From the NCBI GenBank assembly GCA_036514635.1, contig DATBWU010000218.1, positions 1 through 30,354 on the forward strand: a stretch of DNA of 30,354 nt, written 5' to 3'. Positions 15,018-23,512 of the stretch are shown one piece after another (the first letter of the stretch is position 1; every line of letters starts with the position of its first letter). Both the position numbers and the translations under genes were made by a program. The notes under the pieces were generated by a model that saw only the letters and a program-made list of their open reading frames with translations, was not told the origin of the DNA and ran no database searches. Source of the stretch: DASSFZ01 sp036514635. Lineage in GTDB: Bacteria > Chloroflexota > Anaerolineae > Fen-1058.

Positions 15018-16089
15018 TGGCCACCTGCCGCACTTGTGCTTCGGTGAGTTCGGGATACATCGGCAGCGAGAGGATTTCGCGTGCGGCGCGTTCGGTTTCG
15101 GGCAATGAGCCGATGTCGCCGAGCCGGCCTCGATAGGCGGGCTGCAAGTGAATCGGTATGGGATAGTGGATGCCTGTGCCGATGCCTTTCTCGCGCAGAT
15201 ATCGGGCGAGTTCGTCGCGGCGTGGGTGGCGGATGACGTACAGGTGATACACGTGCTCGCTGCCGTCGCGTACGATCGGTTTCTGGATCGAGGATGGCAA
15301 CATTTCGTCGTAGATAGCCGCCAGTGCGCGACGGCGGGCGTTGTCGGCGTCGAGGTAGCGTAGCTTCACACGCAAAATCGTCGCTTGCAATTCGTCTAGC
15401 CGCGAGTTCCAACCGCCGATCGCGCTGACGTAGCGCTCCCGCCAGCCGTACTCGCGCAACAGGCGGACGCGCTCGGCCAGCGCCGGATCGTTCGTGGCAA
15501 TGAAGCCTCCGTCGCCGATCGCGCCGAGGTTCTTGGTCGGGTAAAACGAGAACGCGGCGAGGCCGCCCCACGCGCCGACGCGCCGGTCGTTGTACCGCGC
15601 GCCGTGTGCCTGCGCACAGTCCTCGACGACCTTCACGTTGTGCTGCCTGGCGATGCGCAGAATCGGATCGAGATCGGCCGGCGCGCCGTACAGGTGAACC
15701 GGGATGATCGCCTTCGTGCGCGGCGTGATGGCTTTCTCCAACAATCGCGGATCGAGCGTGTAGGTTGCCGGATCGATATCGACCAACACCGGCGTCGCGC
15801 CGGTCATGTCGATGGCGGCGACTGTGGCGACGGCGGTGTGCGATACCGTGATCACCTCGTCGCCCGATCCGACCGCGCACGCTTTCAGCGCCAGGTGCAG
15901 CGCCTCGGTTCCCGATCCGGCTCCGATTCCATATTCCACCCCCACATACGCAGCGAACTCTTGCTCGAAAGCGCGCGTTTCCTCGCCCAGGATGTAGTGT
16001 CCGGCTTCCAGCACGCGCATGATAGCCGCGTCGATCTCGGATCGGTGCGCGGCGTATTGCGCGTGAGGGTTGGCAGCGGGGATAGTCAT
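14992..16089 (-). CDS. DegT/DnrJ/EryC1/StrS-family sugar aminotransferase
   Basis: PLP-dependent enzyme acting on keto-sugars linked to nucleotides, making amino sugars. It has 365 residues, standard length. GAGSGTEALHLAL (56-68) binds the cofactor phosphate, EDCAQAHGA (156-164) carries the Asp and Gln that contact the pyridine ring, and the Schiff-base lysine is Lys186 in SFYPTKNLGAIGDGG. GWNSRLDELQATIL and HYPIPIHLQPAY are family segments. The ATG at 16089 has no clear ribosome site. The upstream 52 bases hold a strong hairpin. The epimerase/dehydratase three genes upstream can supply keto-sugar precursors, supporting a role in a nitrogen-bearing surface sugar; the exact sugar is not determinable. 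Confidence 0.92.
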   Translation of the reverse strand: MTIPAANPHAQYAAHRSEIDAAIMRVLEAGHYILGEETRAFEQEFAAYVGVEYGIGAGSGTEALHLALKACAVGSGDEVITVSHTAVATVAAIDMTGATPVLVDIDPATYTLDPRLLEKAITPRTKAIIPVHLYGAPADLDPILRIARQHNVKVVEDCAQAHGARYNDRRVGAWGGLAAFSFYPTKNLGAIGDGGFIATNDPALAERVRLLREYGWRERYVSAIGGWNSRLDELQATILRVKLRYLDADNARRRALAAIYDEMLPSSIQKPIVRDGSEHVYHLYVIRHPRRDELARYLREKGIGTGIHYPIPIHLQPAYRGRLGDIGSLPETERAAREILSLPMYPELTEAQVRQVANAILSFAA

Positions 16090-16100
16090 TTGTGAGAGGC

Positions 16101-16125
16101 GACCGGCACCTTGGAAGTGCCGGTC
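16101..16125. promoter_or_regulatory. Intercistronic hairpin between secreted protein and DegT genes
   Basis: GACCGGCAC and GTGCCGGTC form a perfect 9-base stem with a 7-base loop. There is no T-run on the minus strand, so it is more likely an mRNA stability or attenuation element than a full terminator. Confidence 0.5.
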
Positions 16126-16141
16126 ACCTTTTCATGTGTCG

Positions 16142-17653
16142 TTACGGCAGTTGCGTGACGGTGAAGTTGTCCCAGGAGACCTTGAGCGGATTGGAGGTGT
16201 TGTTCTGCGCCGAGGCCAGGATGAACGTGCCGAACTTGCGCGCACCGGTGTACGTGCCGTCGCTGACCGAGGCGAGTTGGGCGTTGTTCAGGTAAATCGT
16301 GATCTGGTTCCCCTGTCGCCGAACCTTGAGCGTGTCCCAACTGCCCGTGGGGGCCGCGCCGGACGGAATGTCGCTGCGGTCGACCAGTTTGTTGCAGTTC
16401 GTGCCGTCCCCGGTGTTGCACAACTCTAGTTGGAAATCGGCAGGAATGTTAGCGTTCGGCGGGCTGGGGAATTGCAGCGCGAACCGGTAGTAACCCAGAT
16501 TGGCGTTGAACGTGGGCTGTGTCCCGTTGCGCCCGAAGGCAGACGTATCCGCGCCGAAAACGATGCCGTAACGGGCGTTGTCCTTGCTCTTGTCTACCCT
16601 GAACTGGGCGCTGATCTCGTAATTGCCCGACACGGTCAGGTTCGGTCCGGCCATGCTCGCCAGATAGGGCTGCGTGTTGAAGAGGTCCATGCCGCTGCCC
16701 GGGTTGCCGCTGGTTAGCTCTTGCTTGTAGATGATCGTGCTGCCCGAAGTGCTGGTATAGGTTCGGCCCCAGGTTACGAGGTCGGGATCGTTTTCACCGC
16801 CGACCGGCCAGGTGTAGTTGTACAAATAGTTTCCGGGCGAGGTTCCACCCCCGCTGAAATTCACGGCGACTTCGGGCAGGAAGACCTGAAGGTATGGCAC
16901 GCCGCGCAGGCTGACGCTGTCCACGAAGACGCCCTTCCGGCTGGGGTTCGCGCCGTCGTTGCTGTGAAAGAAGAAACCGAGGTACACGCCCGATTGGGCC
17001 GCCTGGTCGCGCAGTCGCAGCGTGGCGGTTTGCCAGCCGCCGCTGTTGCCGGTCACGATCGGGCCGGTGAAGTTGCTGCCGTCGTCCGACACACCGTAAC
17101 CGAAGAAGTCGTAGTCGCCGCTGCCGTTCGCGGCCGGATCGGCATCGATCCAGTATTGGAAGGAAAGCTCGGCGTCGTAGTATTTGCTCAAATTCACCGG
17201 GCCGTAGATCAACCACGTGCCCATGTTGGGTGGATAGACATCCGTATCGGGATCGAGACTCGGAGGAGTTCCGTCGCATCGACCACAGGCAGCCCAGGCC
17301 GTGTTGGCGTAGGTTCCCGAAGCAAACGGGCTGACCCGGTTCCAGTACAAGTTCGCGCTGCCCGTGTCGGTGAAGACGTACCACGTCGTCGTGGATGTGC
17401 TGACGGGCGAGTAACTTGGGGTGAATGAGTCGAACGTCTCGGTCAGCAGACGGGTCGCATTGGTCGGAAACGGCTCGAAGCTTCGCGCCGATAGGCTATC
17501 GTCGGGTTGAAACTTAAACGGCGGCTTCAGGTCCTCCGGCTCGCCTGGGCCGAACGCCATCGCGCTCTGGGACACGATCAGCGCGGCGAGGAAAGCGGCG
17601 CAGATCAGTATCGCAGCGATGACGCGCCAGCGATATTGAGTTGTCGGTTGCAC
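16142..17653 (-). CDS. Secreted protein with two jelly-roll (LamG-like) regions
   Basis: 503 residues from GTG at 17653, preceded by AAGGAG; the longer in-frame start upstream lacks a site. A signal peptide is clear: basic start, hydrophobic core (VIAAILICAAFLAALIVS), cleavage after A-M-A. A first beta-rich domain (about 60-275) has features of a carbohydrate-binding jelly roll (ELSFQYWIDADP, SGGWQTATLRLRDQA, KGVFVDSVSLRG). A second (about 290-503) resembles LamG/DUF1080-type domains (YEISAQFRVDKSKDNARYGIVFG, WDTLKVRRQGNQITIYLNNAQ, DNFTVTQLP). There is no anchor or sorting signal, and about ten N-x-S/T sites are present. Lying inside a glycan-synthesis unit, it may bind or carry the glycan made there; this is inference. 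Confidence 0.78.
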   Translation of the reverse strand: MQPTTQYRWRVIAAILICAAFLAALIVSQSAMAFGPGEPEDLKPPFKFQPDDSLSARSFEPFPTNATRLLTETFDSFTPSYSPVSTSTTTWYVFTDTGSANLYWNRVSPFASGTYANTAWAACGRCDGTPPSLDPDTDVYPPNMGTWLIYGPVNLSKYYDAELSFQYWIDADPAANGSGDYDFFGYGVSDDGSNFTGPIVTGNSGGWQTATLRLRDQAAQSGVYLGFFFHSNDGANPSRKGVFVDSVSLRGVPYLQVFLPEVAVNFSGGGTSPGNYLYNYTWPVGGENDPDLVTWGRTYTSTSGSTIIYKQELTSGNPGSGMDLFNTQPYLASMAGPNLTVSGNYEISAQFRVDKSKDNARYGIVFGADTSAFGRNGTQPTFNANLGYYRFALQFPSPPNANIPADFQLELCNTGDGTNCNKLVDRSDIPSGAAPTGSWDTLKVRRQGNQITIYLNNAQLASVSDGTYTGARKFGTFILASAQNNTSNPLKVSWDNFTVTQLP

Positions 17654-17688
17654 GGGACACTCCTTTTGACTGAGATGGGGTGAGGCAA

Positions 17689-18681
17689 TCACCAGTAATA
17701 CTGCTTATACTTGCGAAAGTATTCAAGCGAGCGGGCCAGCCCTTCACGCAAGGGGATGCCAGGCTCCCAGCCCAGCTCTGTGCGAATCAGCGCATAGTCG
17801 GCGACGTAATCGCCGATGTCGATGCGCTTGCGATCGGCCGGGAACGGGACGACGCGGTACGTTCCATCGCCGTTGATCGCGATCAACTGCTGCGCCAGAT
17901 CGACCAGTGAGATCGATTCCGGACTGCCCAGGTTGTAGATGCGGCCATTGGCGCGCGGGTCGGCGGCGCACAGCAGCATCGCCTGGACCACGTCGTCTAC
18001 GTAGTTGAAGTCGCGCCGTTGGCCGCCATCGCCCCACACCTCGATCGGCTCGCCCTCGATCAGCCGGCGCAGCCATACACCCAGAAACGTCTGCCGCGCA
18101 TCTTTCACGCGCATACGCGGGCCGTACGTGTTGGTCAGCCGCAGGCTGGTCACGCGCAGGCCGTACACGTTGTGGTACAGCATGTGATACCACTCGCCCG
18201 CCATCTTGTTGATGCCGTTCACGTCGGTCGGGCGCAGGGGATGCTTCTCGTCGACCGGCAGGTAATCGGGCTTGCCGTAAATCTGGCGCGTGCTGGCGTA
18301 GACGATCGTGATCGACGGATTGTGTTTGCGGCAGGCTTCCAGGATCGACACCTGGCTGCGAACGTTGATCTCCAGGTCGGTGTAGGGATCGGTCATGGAG
18401 TCCAGGTGACTGTTCTGGCCGGCCAGGTTGAACAAAATGTCCTGGTCGCGCACCAGGTAGTTCATGCTGAACTCGTCGCGCACGTCGGCGATGTTCACCC
18501 GCAGCCGGTCTTCGTAACCGGCGAGATTGAACAGGTTGCCGCCATATTCCGGAATGAGCGAATCGACCAGGATCACTTGCGCGCCCAGGTCGGCCAATGT
18601 GCGACCCAGCGCGCTGCCGATGAAACCGAGTCCCCCTGTGATGAGGACGCGCTTTCCAGAGAAGAAGTTCCCGTCGCTCAT
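17689..18681 (-). CDS. NAD-dependent sugar-nucleotide epimerase/dehydratase (extended SDR)
   Basis: 330 residues. Rossmann motif GGLGFIGS at 16-23, acidic Asp40 at the end of strand 2 (NAD preference), NLAGQNSHLDSM after strand 4, YASTRQIYG at 128-136, and the substrate-side GDGGQRRDFNYVDDVV. The position of the catalytic Tyr in YxxxK is Asn155 (N-G-I-N-K159), so Tyr is absent there; Lys159 is kept. It may use another acid/base or belong to a subgroup with this change. The start ATG overlaps the stop of the GT2 gene by four bases (ATGA). The secreted protein gene follows 35 bases later. The likely product is a modified nucleotide sugar for the same locus. Confidence 0.85.
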   Translation of the reverse strand: MSDGNFFSGKRVLITGGLGFIGSALGRTLADLGAQVILVDSLIPEYGGNLFNLAGYEDRLRVNIADVRDEFSMNYLVRDQDILFNLAGQNSHLDSMTDPYTDLEINVRSQVSILEACRKHNPSITIVYASTRQIYGKPDYLPVDEKHPLRPTDVNGINKMAGEWYHMLYHNVYGLRVTSLRLTNTYGPRMRVKDARQTFLGVWLRRLIEGEPIEVWGDGGQRRDFNYVDDVVQAMLLCAADPRANGRIYNLGSPESISLVDLAQQLIAINGDGTYRVVPFPADRKRIDIGDYVADYALIRTELGWEPGIPLREGLARSLEYFRKYKQYYW

Positions 18682-19454
18682 GGAATGGGTTCGTGCGGGT
18701 TGGATTGCGCCAATGCGGGCCGGCTGCGCAAGTGCTCACGCTTGATCACCAGCCGCCACCACCAACCGATCAAGGCCACTAGCGTCCGCGCCACGCGCGG
18801 GAAGTTGAAGAATTGGGAGTGGCCGTACTGGCGATACCAGTGATGAACCGGGACTTCGACGATACGGTAACCGGCGTCCTGAATCTTTTTTACCATCTCA
18901 AACGTGATCGTGCCAGTCGTCGATTCCAGGGTGACGTGCTCGAAGATGCTGCGCCGCATCAGGCGGAAGTCGCAATCGACATCACGGATGACCAGGCCGA
19001 AGGCGAGCTTCACGAAATACTGGTACGCCAGGCCGATGACGACGCGAAGGAACGGATCGCGCCGCTTGATCTTGTACCCGTTGACCATGTCCACGCCGTC
19101 CGTCACGGCCTCGGCGAGAAGCGCCAGCTCGCGGGCGTCATATTGCGCGTCGCCGTCGGTGTAAAAGACCCAGTCCTTCGTCGCGGCGGCGAAGCCGGCA
19201 CGCAGCACGCCGCCGTAGCCGCTAGGGTGCGTGCGGTAAATGACCCGCAGACAATCATAATGCGCTTCCAGGTCCCGCAAGACGCGGGCCGCGTCGTCCG
19301 TCGAGCCGTCGTTAATAATCAGCACCTCGTAGTCGTCCGTGATCTCGCGCAAAGTCTGGATGGCGCGAATGATCATGGTCGGGATCGTTCCGGCGTCGTT
19401 GTAGCACGGAAAAAACGCGGTGATGCTGGAGAGCTTTTTAGTGCGTGGTTGCAT
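18678..19454 (-). CDS. Family 2 glycosyltransferase (polyprenol-phosphate sugar synthase type)
   Basis: GT-A fold glycosyltransferase of 258 residues from ATG 19454; a start 18 bases upstream is equally possible since neither has a clear ribosome site. SSITAFFPCYNDAGTIP opens the domain, VLIINDGSTDD gives the nucleotide-binding Asp, and FYTDGDAQYD holds the DxD metal site. SGYGGVLRAGF and VIRDVDCDFRLMRR match the dolichyl-phosphate mannose synthase-like branch. The C-terminus (LVALIGWWWRLVI) is a hydrophobic segment that could sit at the membrane. It would load a sugar on polyprenyl phosphate for the GT-C protein at the end of the unit (inference). It overlaps the methyltransferase gene upstream and the epimerase downstream. 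Confidence 0.9.
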   Translation of the reverse strand: MQPRTKKLSSITAFFPCYNDAGTIPTMIIRAIQTLREITDDYEVLIINDGSTDDAARVLRDLEAHYDCLRVIYRTHPSGYGGVLRAGFAAATKDWVFYTDGDAQYDARELALLAEAVTDGVDMVNGYKIKRRDPFLRVVIGLAYQYFVKLAFGLVIRDVDCDFRLMRRSIFEHVTLESTTGTITFEMVKKIQDAGYRIVEVPVHHWYRQYGHSQFFNFPRVARTLVALIGWWWRLVIKREHLRSRPALAQSNPHEPIP

Positions 19455-20214
19455 GATGAGTGCCCTGTCCATCCGTTGCCGTCTTCCGGCCCAGAGCGAC
19501 GACCGTCAATCCGAAGGGCAGGCCGGTGCGCGCGACGAACGGCGCTTCGGCGCTGAGAATCCAGCGGAGCGGCGCGTTGAGCAAACCCGTGCCGATGGTC
19601 AGGTCGGATCCGTTTTGGCGGATGGGCACAACATGCTCCGCTGCGCGCTTGAGCGCGGCGATCGGGAAGAGCAGCATGTTGGCATAGGAGACGCGCTCCG
19701 GCGCGAAACCGGTGCGCCGAAGCTTGTCGCGCAGCTCGCGGGCCGTGTAGCGGTGACGGATGTAGACGGCCTCGTCGTGCTTGCCGCGCAGCCAGTTGTA
19801 GGCCGGCAGCCGCAACAAGACGCGCCCGCCCGGCTTGAGCACACGCGCGAACTCACGCAGCGCAACTTCGTCGTCGACGACGGAGCGCTCGCACAGCACG
19901 TCGAAGGATGTGACCAGATCGAACGAGGCGTCGGCGTAAGGCAGCGCCATCACCGAGGCGCGGTTGAGCCGATCGCGCCGGCGTATCCGGCAGAAGTGCA
20001 AAGCTTCCGCGGCGAAGTCGAAACCGGTGACACAGCCGTAATCGGCCAGATAGCCCATCACCGCGCCGGTGCCGCATCCGGCGTCGAGGATGCGCCGATC
20101 GCGGCCACGGCCCACGGCGCGATCCAGCACGGCGCGCGTGATCGTCTCCATGCCGCGATACCACCAGTGCGCGTCTTCGACGCGATACATGGTTTCATAT
20201 TCTTCGATGTTCAT
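19438..20214 (-). CDS. Class I SAM-dependent methyltransferase
   Basis: 258 residues. The SAM-binding motif I is ILDAGCGTGAVMGYLA (about residues 42-57), followed by the acidic G-F-D at the end of strand 2, MALPYADASFDLVTSFDVL (motifs II/III) and LKPGGRVLLRLPAYNWLRG (post-motif). The N-terminal EEYETMYRVEDAHWWYRG is a typical opening of methyltransferases found in polysaccharide clusters. The substrate is not evident; methylation of a sugar or of a polyprenyl-linked intermediate fits the locus. Its start overlaps the upstream membrane protein gene by four bases (ATGA), and its stop lies within the start of the GT2 gene. Confidence 0.9.
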   Translation of the reverse strand: MNIEEYETMYRVEDAHWWYRGMETITRAVLDRAVGRGRDRRILDAGCGTGAVMGYLADYGCVTGFDFAAEALHFCRIRRRDRLNRASVMALPYADASFDLVTSFDVLCERSVVDDEVALREFARVLKPGGRVLLRLPAYNWLRGKHDEAVYIRHRYTARELRDKLRRTGFAPERVSYANMLLFPIAALKRAAEHVVPIRQNGSDLTIGTGLLNAPLRWILSAEAPFVARTGLPFGLTVVALGRKTATDGQGTHHATTH

Positions 20215-20921
20215 GGAGCGGCAGGTTCGACGAGGCGAATCAGCGCGGCGCGGGCGTCCCGGTTCAAGTCGCCCTTGGGCTGGGCGCGCAGATAGTCTTT
20301 GAGTTTCTTGACGTGAACGGCCGGAACGGGTGAGTTAGCCGTGTCCAGCTCGGCATTCGGGTGCAGAAAGACGATGATCGGCTGGGCCTCGATCGGCGTG
20401 TCGGGCAGCTTCCCCGACACGTAGCGCTGGAAGCGCCCGACCTCGACGGCGGCATCGCGCAGCGGATTGCCCAGGCCCTCTTCGCTCATCCAGGTGAGCA
20501 GGCGGCGCAGGCCGGTCGGGTTGCTCCAGCGCCCGTTGGCGTAGGTGATGCGCCCCGCCTGCGGTTTAGGGAGGAGCACATACACCGCATCGGGCGCGAG
20601 CAGCACGTGCGAGGCCGACAGGGTGTAATTCACCAACGTGTAGCGGTCGTCGAATCCTTTCAGCGCTTTGGACAGGGCCAGGTGCGGCACTTCACCGCGA
20701 TCGAAACGACGCACGTAGTAGCCGCCGTATTGCGACAGGATCAGGCCGACGATCAGGCACGCGAGCGACAACGGGAACAACTCGACGCTTTGTTTAGGAT
20801 CGCTGGTTGCGCTGAACGAGATGATCAGGCCGAGGATCAAGATGCCGAATCCGCCGAAGAAGGCATACCGGCCAATCCGTCTTCTCGATTGAATGTGCTT
20901 GTCGTTTTGGATAATGCGCAC
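20211..20921 (-). CDS. Two-span membrane protein with NERD-like soluble domain
   Basis: 236 residues from GTG at 20921, with AGGAG five bases upstream. Two membrane spans at about 20-38 and 48-67 are followed by a cytoplasmic domain of about 165 residues. The order HVLLAPDAVYVLLPKPQAGRI, then NPLRDAAVEVGRFQRYV, then QPIIVFLHPNAELD and VKKLKDYLR recalls the NERD (nuclease-related) domain, but active-site residues are not clearly present, so this is a weak placement. First gene of the seven-gene minus-strand unit; it ends with an ATGA overlap into the methyltransferase gene. The 88 bases upstream hold AGACGAAAGACAAT-type words but no convincing promoter. Confidence 0.6.
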   Translation of the reverse strand: MRIIQNDKHIQSRRRIGRYAFFGGFGILILGLIISFSATSDPKQSVELFPLSLACLIVGLILSQYGGYYVRRFDRGEVPHLALSKALKGFDDRYTLVNYTLSASHVLLAPDAVYVLLPKPQAGRITYANGRWSNPTGLRRLLTWMSEEGLGNPLRDAAVEVGRFQRYVSGKLPDTPIEAQPIIVFLHPNAELDTANSPVPAVHVKKLKDYLRAQPKGDLNRDARAALIRLVEPAAP

Positions 20922-21009
20922 GATGGCTCCTACAAGCGATGAAAGACCGGCGGCGAAGGACGAGAACGCGGTGTCATCTGTCGTTCATCCTGCGTCTATT
21001 GTCTTTCGT

Positions 21010-22281
21010 CTAGGCTTTGCCGTTTCGATACTGGCCCAGCACCAGGCAGGCATTGTGGCCGCCCAAGCCAAACGAGTTGGACAGCGCCACGCGCACTTTA
21101 GCCTCGCGCGCCGTATTCGGCACGTAGTTCAGATCGCACTCCGGGTCCGGCTCGTGATAGTTGATCGTCGGATGGATGTGCTGGGTAGCGATGATCATCG
21201 TCATGGCGATCGCTTCCAGCGCGCCGGCCGCGCCCATGCAGTGACCGATCATCGATTTGCTCGACGAGATCGGGATGTTGTACGCCTGCTCGTCGAATGC
21301 CCGCTTGATGGCGAGCGTCTCGACCGCATCGTTGATGGGCGTCGACGTGCCGTGCGCGTTGATGTAGTCCACCTCGCCCGGATCGACGCGCGCATCGCGC
21401 ATGGCCCACTTCATCGCGCGGATCGCGCCCGCGCCTTCGGGATCGGGCGCGGCGACGTGATAGGCGTCGGACGAGCTGGCCTGGCCCAGCACTTCGGCAT
21501 AGATGCGCGCACCGCGCGCTTTCGCATGTTCCAGCTGCTCCAGCACGACCAGCCCGCAGCCTTCGCTGTAGACGAAGCCATCGCGCGTGCGGTCAAACGG
21601 GCGCGAGGCAGTTTCAGGCGATTCGTTGCGCGTGGACAGCGCGCGCATCAGGCCGAAACCGGCAATGGCGAAGTCGCGGATCAGGCCTTCGACGCCGCCC
21701 GCGATCATGATCGTGGCCGCCCCGCGCCGGATGTACTCGGCGGCCTCGCCGATGGCCTGTGTGCCGGTGGCACACGCGGCGATGATGCAGTTGATGGGGC
21801 CTTTGGCTTTCGCCAGATCGCTGACGTGATGCGCCGGCATATTCGCCAGCGATGCCGTGATGGCGAAGGGGCTGTTGGCGCGCATCCCGCGTGTGCGGTA
21901 GATCTGCAATTCGTCGTCAGATTTATCGAAGTTGCCCATCGCCGTGCCAATGAGGACGCCGATGCGCTCTTGCAGGGCTTCGTCCACCGGCAGCGGCAAT
22001 CCGGCGTCGGCCAGGGCCTCGTGCGCAGTGGCCAGGGCCAGTTGCGACGCGCGCCCCATGCGCCGCGCTTCTTTGAAATTGATCCACTTCGTCGGGTCGA
22101 AGTGCTTCACCTCGCCGGCGAAACGGGTCGGCAATGCGCTCGGATCAAACTGCGTGATAGGAGCAATGCCTGATCGGCCATTGATCAGTCCATCCCACAA
22201 TTCGGCCACCGAGTGACCGAGTGGCGACAGCGCGCCCATTCCAGTGACGACAACACGTTGTGAGTTCGGTCGGAGTTCCAA
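21010..22281 (-). CDS. fabF: 3-oxoacyl-ACP synthase II (KAS II)
   Basis: Condensing enzyme that elongates acyl-ACP with malonyl-ACP. 423 residues, close to the usual 410-420. The thiolase-fold active site is complete: Cys170 in AACATGTQAIG, His310 in NAHGTSTPIND and His347 in SMIGHCMGAAGA. The start appears to be TTG at 22281 (MELRPNSQRVVVTGMGALSPLG), with GAGG nine bases upstream; no ATG is available at the right place. It lies 67 bases downstream of plsX on the same strand, so a fatty acid/phospholipid unit is likely, while acpP is at 5.7 kb. A long opposite-strand frame here is a shadow. Confidence 0.95.
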   Translation of the reverse strand: MELRPNSQRVVVTGMGALSPLGHSVAELWDGLINGRSGIAPITQFDPSALPTRFAGEVKHFDPTKWINFKEARRMGRASQLALATAHEALADAGLPLPVDEALQERIGVLIGTAMGNFDKSDDELQIYRTRGMRANSPFAITASLANMPAHHVSDLAKAKGPINCIIAACATGTQAIGEAAEYIRRGAATIMIAGGVEGLIRDFAIAGFGLMRALSTRNESPETASRPFDRTRDGFVYSEGCGLVVLEQLEHAKARGARIYAEVLGQASSSDAYHVAAPDPEGAGAIRAMKWAMRDARVDPGEVDYINAHGTSTPINDAVETLAIKRAFDEQAYNIPISSSKSMIGHCMGAAGALEAIAMTMIIATQHIHPTINYHEPDPECDLNYVPNTAREAKVRVALSNSFGLGGHNACLVLGQYRNGKA

Positions 22282-22348
22282 GAAGTTGAACCTCGCTTCA
22301 GGACGTTAGATTACATCAGTTCGAGATAAAGCCCATCCGGTTTCTCAA

Positions 22349-23395
22349 TCAAACAGACGCCAGCGACGGCATGGCCTTCAGGCTATCTTTGATCCGCTCG
22401 ACGATGCACCCCTCGACGACGCGCATCGCGGTGCGAATGGCGTTGCGCACGGCCAGCGCGTCGGAGCCGCCGTGCCCGACGAGCACGATGCCGTCCACGC
22501 CGCACAGCAGCGCCGCACCCAGTTCGCGGTGATCGACGCGCTTGCGCAGCCGGCGCACGTTCGGCACAAGCGCGAGCAGGCCGGGCAGCATCAAGATCAG
22601 TCCGGGGATCAACAAGACCAGGCCGGCTTTCGCCAGTGGGCCGGCCGTGAGCTGGCGGCGGATAAACTTCAGAAGGAACGAGACGATGCCTTCGGTGTAT
22701 TTGACGATGACGTTGCCAGTGAACCCGTCGGTGACGATCACGTTGGCTTTGCCTTTAGGGATGTCGCGACCTTCCAGGTTGCCGACGAAGTGAATGGGGG
22801 CAGTCTTCAGCAACTTGAACGCGTCGCGCACCACGCTCGAGCCTTTGTCTTCTTCCTCGCCGTTCGAGACAATGCCGACCCGAGGGCGCTGGATGCCGAG
22901 CACGTACTCGGCGTACAGGCTGCCCATGATCGCGTTCTGCACCAGGTTCTCCGGTTTGGGATCGGTGTTTGCGCCGATGTCAATCAGCACCGCCGGCGTG
23001 ACTGAGGCAGGGAAGACCGAGCACAATGCGGGCCGATCGATGCCACGGATGCGACCCAGCGTGAACAGCGCGGCGGCCAGTGCACCCCCGGTGTTGCCGG
23101 CGGTCACGAAAGCGTCGGCTTCGCCCGCCTTCACCAGGCGGATGCCGACGCTCATCGAGTTGTCTTTCTTCTCTTTGACCGCCAGGGTATGCTCATGCAT
23201 TTCGATGACTTCCGAGGCATGCACGATGCGTATCGACACTCCTGCTGTATGGTGTTTCGCCAGTTCCGTCCGGATGACGTCTTCCTTGCCGGTAAGGATG
23301 ATCTCAACGCCGAAGTCGCGGGCGGCCTGCACGGCACCGTGGACCACAGTGCCCGGTGCGTGGTCGCCGCCCATCGCATCGACTACGATTCGCAT
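22349..23395 (-). CDS. plsX: Phosphate acyltransferase PlsX
   Basis: Converts acyl-ACP to acyl-phosphate, the donor for PlsY in phospholipid synthesis. 348 residues. MRIVVDAMGGDHAPG, TAGNTGGALAAALFTLGRIRGIDRPAL, DIGANTDPKPENL and VIVTDGFTGNVIVKYTEG are diagnostic. The ATG at 23395 has GGAG nine bases upstream and a strong promoter 45-70 bases further out. Residues about 257-279 (GLVLLIPGLILMLPGLLALVP) form a hydrophobic run longer than the short membrane-touching helices of typical PlsX, before VRRLRKRVDHRELGAALL. This may bind the enzyme more firmly to the membrane. Confidence 0.95.
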   Translation of the reverse strand: MRIVVDAMGGDHAPGTVVHGAVQAARDFGVEIILTGKEDVIRTELAKHHTAGVSIRIVHASEVIEMHEHTLAVKEKKDNSMSVGIRLVKAGEADAFVTAGNTGGALAAALFTLGRIRGIDRPALCSVFPASVTPAVLIDIGANTDPKPENLVQNAIMGSLYAEYVLGIQRPRVGIVSNGEEEDKGSSVVRDAFKLLKTAPIHFVGNLEGRDIPKGKANVIVTDGFTGNVIVKYTEGIVSFLLKFIRRQLTAGPLAKAGLVLLIPGLILMLPGLLALVPNVRRLRKRVDHRELGAALLCGVDGIVLVGHGGSDALAVRNAIRTAMRVVEGCIVERIKDSLKAMPSLASV

Positions 23396-23436
23396 GGAGG
23401 TGTGGCTCCTGAGTTGCCTGACGGGAAGTGACGCGG

Positions 23437-23465
23437 ATTGTACCTGACGGATGCAGACTTGTCAA
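23437..23465 (-). promoter_or_regulatory. Promoter of plsX-fabF
   Basis: Minus strand TTGACA (23460-23465), 17-base spacer, TACAAT (23437-23442); near-consensus. Confidence 0.75.
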
Positions 23466-23512
23466 CGAAAGTGGCGTGACCGTGTGTACGCAAGAGATGT
23501 CAGGCCGTTTGC

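Noticed and set aside
20893..22173. 426-codon plus-strand open frame opposite fabF
   Set aside because: FabF on the minus strand has its full Cys-His-His active site; the opposite frame has no recognisable domain.
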